Assembly: GCF_963662255.1 (NCBI RefSeq) | Contig: NC_085049.1 | Span: forward strand, 61,365,158-61,429,157 | DNA: 64,000 nucleotides | Reading direction: 5' to 3' | From: Cinclus cinclus | Taxonomy: Eukaryota > Chordata > Aves > Passeriformes > Cinclidae | The notes under the pieces: generated by a model | Database searches by the model: none | The model's input: only the letters and a program-made list of their open reading frames with translations | What the model was told of the DNA's origin: nothing | Translations under genes and position numbers: made by a program | Part shown: positions 30,001-39,000 of the stretch, one piece after another | Position numbering within the stretch: the first letter of the stretch is position 1 | How the letters are laid out: each line of letters opens with the position of its first letter

Positions 30001-33000
30001 AAGGCGAGCCCAAATCCACAAGCCTATCTGCAGGCAGAAAGGGTTGACACCATACTGGAACATATGAACAGGAGTCCTTCACACTCCATGTGCAGCACCC
30101 AGTGCTTGCAAGATCATAGGTTAGAAGGCTGCATAGGCTTCACCCTTCAAGAAATACAGAAGCTCATAAAAAGCCAACAGTAAGAATCATTAGAGGCTTA
30201 AGAAAAAACATTTATGAGATAAACCTCAAAGAATTAGAATTGTTGGTCCAGAGAAAGAAGATCTCAGACCTGACTGACAATGAAAGCCTTTTCTATTTTT
30301 AAAAGTTTGATGCAAAGAGTAAGAAATATTCTATTCTTTATGCTTCCAGCAGATAAGATAAGCAGCAAGGGTTTTAAACTGCCATAAAGAAGGTGTAAGT
30401 TACACACTAAGAACTGGGGGAAAAAAGCCTAACAACCCAACAAAATCCCCAAAAGCCAAAAAGCACAAATAAATCAAAAACCACCTGTGTAAGTATAAAG
30501 ATATCAAAGCACTGGCACAGACTTGCCAGAGGCAGCTCAGAAATCTCCAGAATCAGAATATTTAAAACTAGGTAGGAAATGGGGTATGCAACTCTTGAGA
30601 TGTCTCCTGGCTGTAATTTACACCCCTGACATTGCAAGAGCACAAAAAAAAAAAAAAAAAAAGTCCAAGGAAGACCAAGGTCCTTGCAGCTCTTTACTCC
30701 AAACCACTGGAAAGACAGAGAGATCAAGAAACAAAGAAAACAAGGGAAGAAAACCAAATTTAATCATTTTGACTTGGCTTTCTGGTCCTGAAACCTCAAT
30801 GCTTTCACTATTATTAAATAAAAAATAGGAAAAAATCACAGAGTAGACTGCTTTAAGGAAAAATAAAACCTTACATAAAAGGCAATACAAAGTCAAAAGT
30901 TTTGAATTAGCTGAGTTAGAATTACTAGAAAAATCACTATTATTAGATGAGCAATGGTCATTCTGTGCTTCAGTGGTTACCCCTAATTTTCCCAAAGAGG
31001 CTCTGGGGAAAACAACCATTTAATTGCAACCAAGCTAGGTTTGCAACTAAAAGCAGTCAAGCTGTGCCAGCATAGTGCTGCTTCTGGATTAATTATATGT
31101 CCTTTGATATCCAGCTGTGCTCTATGGCAAGACTTTAGTACTGCTGCCAAGAAAGCTCCTGGACAAGACATACGCATACAGGGAAAAAAGCTGGAGCACA
31201 AGGCAGGAGGTTAGTAATGATGAGAAGCTGAACTGCTGCACTCACTACAAAGATTAACTGCCAAGGGATGCAGTTAGCATGATGGTGTAACAGATCCCCA
31301 TCGTACAGGCACCACGACACTGTTTGTACCAGTGACCACCTCTCCAAAGTGGCATCTTTTCTCACATAATTTCAAAGAGGAAAGTGATATCCTACTATAT
31401 CACTTGGTTTGCAAATCTGCCAGCAATGCTGCCATTTGCACAACTCCAGAAGACACTGGAGGGCAACTTTTATGTGCTCTGCACTGCCTTCAGGCCTAGA
31501 GCCATACAGACACATCTAGTGTTAGCTAAACTTGAGAAGTCTCACCTGACAGATGCTTCAGTGAAAACAAGAGGATACTTTTCAAATGCCATTGAACCAA
31601 TAGTAGGAGGCTCTGCTTTCACCAAAATGAGTTTAGCCAGAATTGCCACAGCCTCGTCCTTTGTGATGGCATCTGTGCCAGAGAAGCAGTGTTCAATGTA
31701 TTCTAGAAAGCATGGGAGAAAATGCTGAAGAGACAAAAAAGAAAAAACTGAAAAGTCAAAGATTGGCAAGTTTCTTTAATCATCATCAAATCCACAAAAA
31801 AACCAAACCAAACCCACAACACCAACCACAGGGAAATCCAAATTCTCACAACTAAGCTAGAAAATCATCGGACTTACCAGTTCTGGTGCCCCTAGACACC
31901 AACACGCATATTTTCCTATCCCAGCAGGGATGGCAATTTAATGCAAAAACTCACTCTGCACCAAATCCAGTCGTCTAGGACATTCCAGATCCTCGTTTTG
32001 GCTTTCACATCCGACTCAATTTAATTAATTTGTTTCCTCCCAGATTACCAGTGATAGGGCTTATTCTTCATTTCCACTTAGTTTCTCCAGAACTCAATTC
32101 TCTTCCTCCCATCCATAACACACTCACCCTCTTCAAGTCCCCAGAGACAAGCTTCTTTTTGTGAACAGACACCTATCACCTCCCCCAACTCCGAGAACCC
32201 TTGCACAACTTTAATACAATAGCACAAGTAACCTCTTTCCTTCTTATCAGATCATGCCAGAAGTTTAAATAAACATCATGTCAATACACAACAATCCTTC
32301 AGCATACAAGGCAGGTAAATATATTGTGGATTGTCCAGTTGCTCCCTTTAGCAACAAAAATAAACATAATGCACAATCACTTCCACCTACCCTCTCAAAC
32401 TGTTTCATTCTGAACATTGCTTCAGAGAAGTTGAAAAGAAAATGGCGTTCAAATCCACTTGCAAACACCTGCAAGATGCAAGTGGGAGGTTGCAGAATCA
32501 GAGACATTTCATAATCAGTTCTTCAGTACCCATGAGACATCTTTTCTGATATATAAATCAAGCATGCTTTGAACTCTGAGATACTCTGGCTGTCTCTCTT
32601 GCCAATTCCAGCTCACAGAGCAGCATTGCTTCCAAGTGACAATTCAGGTACAGAAATGCAGTCCTTAACAAACCCTACTGACACAACCCTTTTTGACAAA
32701 CCCTGCTGGATCGTACAGTCTCTGTGCAAAGACAATTGAGCTATCTCTCCAGTGTGATATGGAAAATATAAGTTCAAAGTTCTAGGACTGCAGCAGACAC
32801 ACTAACTGCTAGGAAAAAGCTTAGACCCAAAACATATTTCAGCTCAGCATTTTTCCTGTGTAGCAGGTTGCAGAAAGTTTACTACCTCATGGGCAGAGCG
32901 AACCTCTTGTGCTTTTGAAGGATCTAAAACAGCAACAGTCCTTTGAGGTACTCAGGATCAGTACTCCTCAATGCCAAGATAAAATATACACCCAGATCTC

Positions 33001-36000
33001 TGTTTCCCAGACCCTTCAGTACACAAGGACAGCTTTAAACCTCCCCCAGTTTAACAGAAGCCCACACAAATATCCTCAAATGTTTGAAGAAATCTCCTGA
33101 GAAAAACTGGCCTCATGCCACAGGCAGAACCAATCTTACTTCAATACAAGTCAACACTGAAGACCAGAGGAAATCTGATCTTTTTTTAAACAATTTTAAG
33201 TCTTGCTTTCCTACTGTAAATGGCGTGGCATTTTTGTTTCAATTATTTTTTTGCACACACACTACAACTATGGTCTACACCGTTAATTGCAAAATTATAA
33301 TGTACTGTAACAGGAAAACTAAAGAATCAGACTCCATAGTGCAATCACCTGTTAATCTTTGCAACACTACATTTGATAGGAATGTATGCAGCTAATCATG
33401 TCAATGTTCCAGGAGCAAAGGTAGTACTGAAATATGCCCTGTACCCTGTACTTTCTAAGTCACAACTGCACTTGTGTGAACCCTGTCCACAAGGCTAAGG
33501 CATGCTCATTAAATGCTCGGAAAAAATGAAAAATGCAATTTTTTTTCACTAAGTTTGACTCAATGATCTGCTTTATCACCAGAACCAGGATGTATTTCTT
33601 CACTGCTCTCCTTCCTCTCTCTACAGAGGCTGTAGGTGCTTAAATCAGAGCCTGGATTTCATTGCAATGAGGTTTGCCATGGTGGCATTGCTATACTGAC
33701 AGCCTGTGTAATACTGTCGGGTAATCCCAAGACCTCATCAGACTTTATTTAAGACATTGGGCAGCTGCTTCTTTCTTCTGCACATTATCTGTGCAAAAAG
33801 GCTAAAGGGAACCTTATAGCATAATTCCCAGCTTGAAATATAATGTCCAGAAATCACCCTGCTCTAGGGAATTTGAAGTCTGGGATTTCTTCCATAAGCA
33901 GCAATCCTTTTTACCTTCTGAATAGCTTCCCTGGTCAAAGAATCTGGCAACAGAACATTTTCAGCCAGTAGGAATGCAGAAATGGTGCTCAGCAGCATCT
34001 TGCAGCAAGATGATGAGAGATACGGTGTTTGTAACATTTTTATCAAAACCTGAAATGAAAAGGAGGGAACTCGTATTCGTCCATGAAGATAATCATTATC
34101 TGAATGGCCTGGACAGCCCCTGTACCAGAAGGGCACAGAGCTCCAAGCTTCTGCCCACAGAAATGAATCCTAATAGTCCCACTGAACTTTGAAGGCCCTA
34201 AATCTATCCTGATGGGGTCAAATGTTTGTAAATCTGGCTGAACTGCCCTATATCACTGATAAGGGGGTGGGTCTCAGCCACAATGGCAGGAACAGACTCT
34301 AGAAGCAGTAGCCCATTTTCCCCATTGCTCATTTGAAGTTGGGCTACATCAGTATTACAATACAGAGGTAAAATCTCACAGGATCAGAGGCAGCAATACT
34401 CAAAATACATCTCTGTTCACTCAACTCAAATCCTAAGATAGGTGATGCATCCAAAATGTGTACGAATGCTTTGGCTGAACACACCTCTTCCATATTCAAC
34501 CAATATTTCTCTGACACATCTTAGTGACAGTCTGACCTACCTGACAGACATCTTCAGGCAGTGAGATTTTAGATCCATTTGCATGTTCCACTAAGATCAG
34601 ATAAGCTTGCAGAATCCTTTCCATCTGCTCTGAAGCCACAGAGCAGTTGACCTTAGTTATTTTCCTCTGCAAATCTAAGATTGACTCCTGTTTAAATAAA
34701 ATAGGAAAATTAATTGCTTCAGATAAATGAACAGACTCTGTTTTACTTACTGCTATTTGAAGGACATTATTTAAAGAATCAGCATCTCAGCTGCCCAACA
34801 AACTATTGTTTGGTCTCCCATACATATTCCACAAATTAAACCTTGCAGAAACACTGTGAAATTCCCCTTACATAAATGCATATCCCAGATTCCTTGGTCA
34901 GAAGCACAGGGAACTCCTAAAATGAGGGTCTCCAGAAAGGCCGACACTTGACATACAAAATAGGAAACAAAAATAAATATCGGGCTCCACACCCACAATG
35001 GCTTGGCAGCACCCAGCTTTCACTGGAATTATCAGAATTTAAGTACTTCTACACTTTATGCATCATTTGCTAATGTGGATAATGAGAGATTACTCATACA
35101 ATATACATCCTACATTAGTGTCTCTTTCTGCCCAGAAGATATAAACTCCTATCCTTAATCCAACAAACAGAACCCAATTTAGACAGCTATCACAAACTGC
35201 ATCAATATTTCCCCCTGAGCAAGATATCCCCATGTATCCACCAGTTCCCAAGGCAAAAGGAAAAGCCTCATTAAAAAAAAAAAAAAAGAAAATACATCAC
35301 GAATTTCCAAGATTTTGCAACAACTGCAGATGCTGAGTCAAATCATCAGGAATACAAAATATTCAGTGATAAACAAATTTGTAGCTAATGACAGTCAGGT
35401 AAAAACTGCTTAGCATATGGGTGAGACCACAGGAACAAGATGGGATTTTCTAGGAAACTGGTTAGTCACAGGAAAGCAGTCTCTATGAGGAACCAGTAGG
35501 AATTATTTGCCCATGCTGGAAGGACTACCCTAAAAAAGCTCATGTGAACCATTTCCTGCAGTTTCCCATTTCATCCCTCATGTGAGAAGCACAACTGACA
35601 GACTGTTGTCAGTTGCAAGAGGCTTCCATGCCCCTTAGCAAATCCCCCTACCAGATGTCTGCAAACTTTTAAATATTGGTCAGGTAAGTAAAACACACTG
35701 CCAGGCTGTGTCATTGCTGATTATTCTACCCTGATCCAACACAGCACAGCCCATGGTACTCGGCTGTGCTCCTTCAAACCAGAGTGTAACCCCCAAGCAG
35801 CAACACAGGAACACCCAGACTGAAAACATTCTCATTTTCAGTACTTGGCTGCAAGGTTCAAACTTCGATTTCCAGGTTTAACCCAACTCTTTGCTTTAAA
35901 AATATCTGTAGGGCAAAAAGCTTCCCTTTTACTGTCATAAAGTGGTTTTGAACCACCAATAGTTCAGCAACATAAAAAAAGCACTGCAGTCCAATGAGGG

Positions 36001-39000
36001 TCCTGCAGTATGTGCAAAGGCAGACTGTACAAACCACCCTTGCCCAGCCACAGGACTGAGTTCCAAGTCTCACCTGCAGTAGTTCCTTTCTCATTCACAA
36101 AACCACCACCAGGGTAACTCTGAAGTAAGAAAAGAAGGGTGGAATTTTCCCCATGACTTTGTATTTTAAGTTTCCAAAGCAGAAAAAAAAAAAAAGTTCT
36201 GGTCCAATAAAACACAAATACTTTCCTCAATAAGTGCAAAATTTTTTCTCAGTCACTCATGAATAAAAAAATAACAGCAAGAAGAAAATAATCAGAGTAC
36301 CTCCAGGCACTTGAAGACAATGTCAAAATGCTCCTTATGGATATGCACTGCAGCTGATCTAATCATTTGCTCAAAGGCTTCTCCAACAGCTACCCATGGT
36401 AGCTCAATTTCTTTTTCGGTCATAGGCCCCAGTTTCAACAGAATTAACTTCATAGCCTGCACAGGAAAACAGCATATCATGTTCTTACACTCTGAAAATA
36501 AATCTAGCAATCCTAAAACTAATTAGTGCAATATATTGCTAAAATAGTCCAGTGATCTCAATTCTCTCTAGAATGACTACAGGGTATAAAATAGGCTACC
36601 ACCTAAAATCTGAAATATCAGCAAGAAGTTTGATTTCAGCACACAGGAATATTGCAAAGGAATTATTTAAAACAACCTTTCTGTCTCAAAAAATATTCTT
36701 AGAAGTATTTCAGATCCTACCAAGTAATTACCAACATGCTTATCACCAAGGATTCACTGAGGTGAACGAGAAAACACTCGATGATTTCAGTGAGCACTGC
36801 CTAGGGCCCATTACAGTAATAATTAAAGCAGCAATTTTGTCTTTACCGTCTCTGCACAGGAGTGGAACATGCTTCGAACACCCTTGCACATCTCAAAAAG
36901 CAGCTGTCCTACACCTTCCACCTTTTCAGGGTGCTCTCCCAGGTCACAGAGCATTAAATTGAAGAGCTCATTTTTATCAGAAACCTACAAAACGTAAGGA
37001 GAAAAAAATGTTATCTTCTATTCAGAGCTGCCAGATGGATAGAGGCAATCAAAAGGCTCCACAGCATCATGCTGTTCTCCTAGTCCTGCCTTCCCACAAC
37101 AGTTCAAACTCATTATTTCTGTGACCACACAAGGAAAGAAGTCACTACAGGTCCCCACAGCCCCAGAATGTGCCTAGGTCTGCTGAGGTCACTGCAGATT
37201 AAATATATGGGTTTAATTCTTCTCATGACTTTAAACACATGCATAAATGTGTTGTTAAACTGGTCACAACTGAAACAAAAAAAGTCTCTGTCCTGATGAG
37301 AAAGAGACATGTATCAGCTGAACACAGAATCCAGTCATCCTAAACTAGAACCACACTTGAGAATACTGCAGGGACTTCTGGCCCAGTATTTCAACACCTC
37401 CATTTCTGAGGATTTGACTTAAAGTTCATAGATTTCCAAAAACAAGCAATCAAATGAACATGCTTCATTAAGCATTTATTAACATTTTCAACTTAGGAGA
37501 AAAATGAGGATACTCAAACTTGCTAGCCAGTCTAAGAACCCTGGTGTTTTTATGTTTTGACTAAAGAAAACCCAACAATTACCACTCCATGAAAGGCTGG
37601 TGTCTGATCTAGGCTGATCTGCCTGCGAATGTTACATACAGTGATGCAAAAACTTCACAAGAATTTCAGTTTTACAAAAACCTTTAAGCATTCATCAAAA
37701 AGCCAGTGGCAAACGTCCATATACAAATTCAAGCCTCCCTTTTGCAGAATTTCCTTACTATTTCTAGATAAACCAACTACAGACAGTTTAACGTCTCTAA
37801 ACAGAGAGTGCTAAGGCCTCTATTTGCCACTACTGACACAGAATGCATGACATTCTCAGTATGACAAAAAAAACCCAACCAAAACCACAAAAAACTCACC
37901 CCAAAATGACAAAAAAAATGACAACAGAGGACATGCCATATGCCAGTCCAGGTCTTGTTAACCCTCCTCTGGAGAAAACCTAAGACTGAGCATTGAATCC
38001 AAAAACCACCTCAAAATGAATACAGCACCAAAGTACAAATATCCCACTTACCTTTCTCATTAGAAAGACAAAACTTTCAGCAGCAAAGTTTCTGATGTGG
38101 AGTTTGTGATGAGCCAGCAGGGTACTGTAGAGGCTACAAAGACAAAAAATAATCCATTATCTTAGGGGAAATGCAGGAATTGCTATCAGCTGGTTACAAA
38201 AATTGTTTCCAGTTTACATTACCACTTTTTACAAACACTAAGAATCTGTCCTTCTAGAGAGGGCCAATACCTTCCCTCATCTAGATTCCTTTCCACTCTC
38301 CCTGCATAAAGAACAAGAGTTTTGCAAAGAAGATCAAATGACAGTGCCCAGCAAATTAAGTCACAATCAGAAATACCCTTGAAATCTGCAGATCCATACA
38401 AATTTAATTGCAGCATCAAGATTTTCAAGATATATGTTTGGCAGCAGTAAGTGAAACTAAAGTTGATTTATATGTCAAACTTCTATTTCAGTTGAGCCAA
38501 CAGGCTCTCCTGTGCACTTAAAAGTTTTGAAAGATTCAGTTTGCAAGGCTGATAAATATTTGCAGTTTGATGGTATCAGTAACAGTGGCAGTTGGCTCAT
38601 CACAGGTTCATTGCAGAGGGAGTGGTGCCTCAGATTCTCTCAAACTAAACAGATCATTTTTCAATATGTTCAACACCTTAGCCTGGGCTGGGGAGGAAAT
38701 CTGTAACCATTTTTTTGCTCCATCTGTTCCAAACTGAAATTAGGAGGAAGAAATATGGTACCACTGTCTATGTCAAAAGGAAGAGCCCAGCTGCATCAGC
38801 AATGTAAGAGTGAACAAGCAGTCACACTGGGTCAGGCCACAGCAGCTGCCAAAAGCAGATACCTGGGCAAGGTTTAAAAACACAGCAAGCACATACAAAA
38901 TCAGCCTTTAGCCACCTGCAGGCCAGGAACTCCCCAAGCCCAGAAGTCCCTGCAATTGGTAACTCCCTGGAGTTTGGCCAGTTTCCCTCTGAGAAAAGCT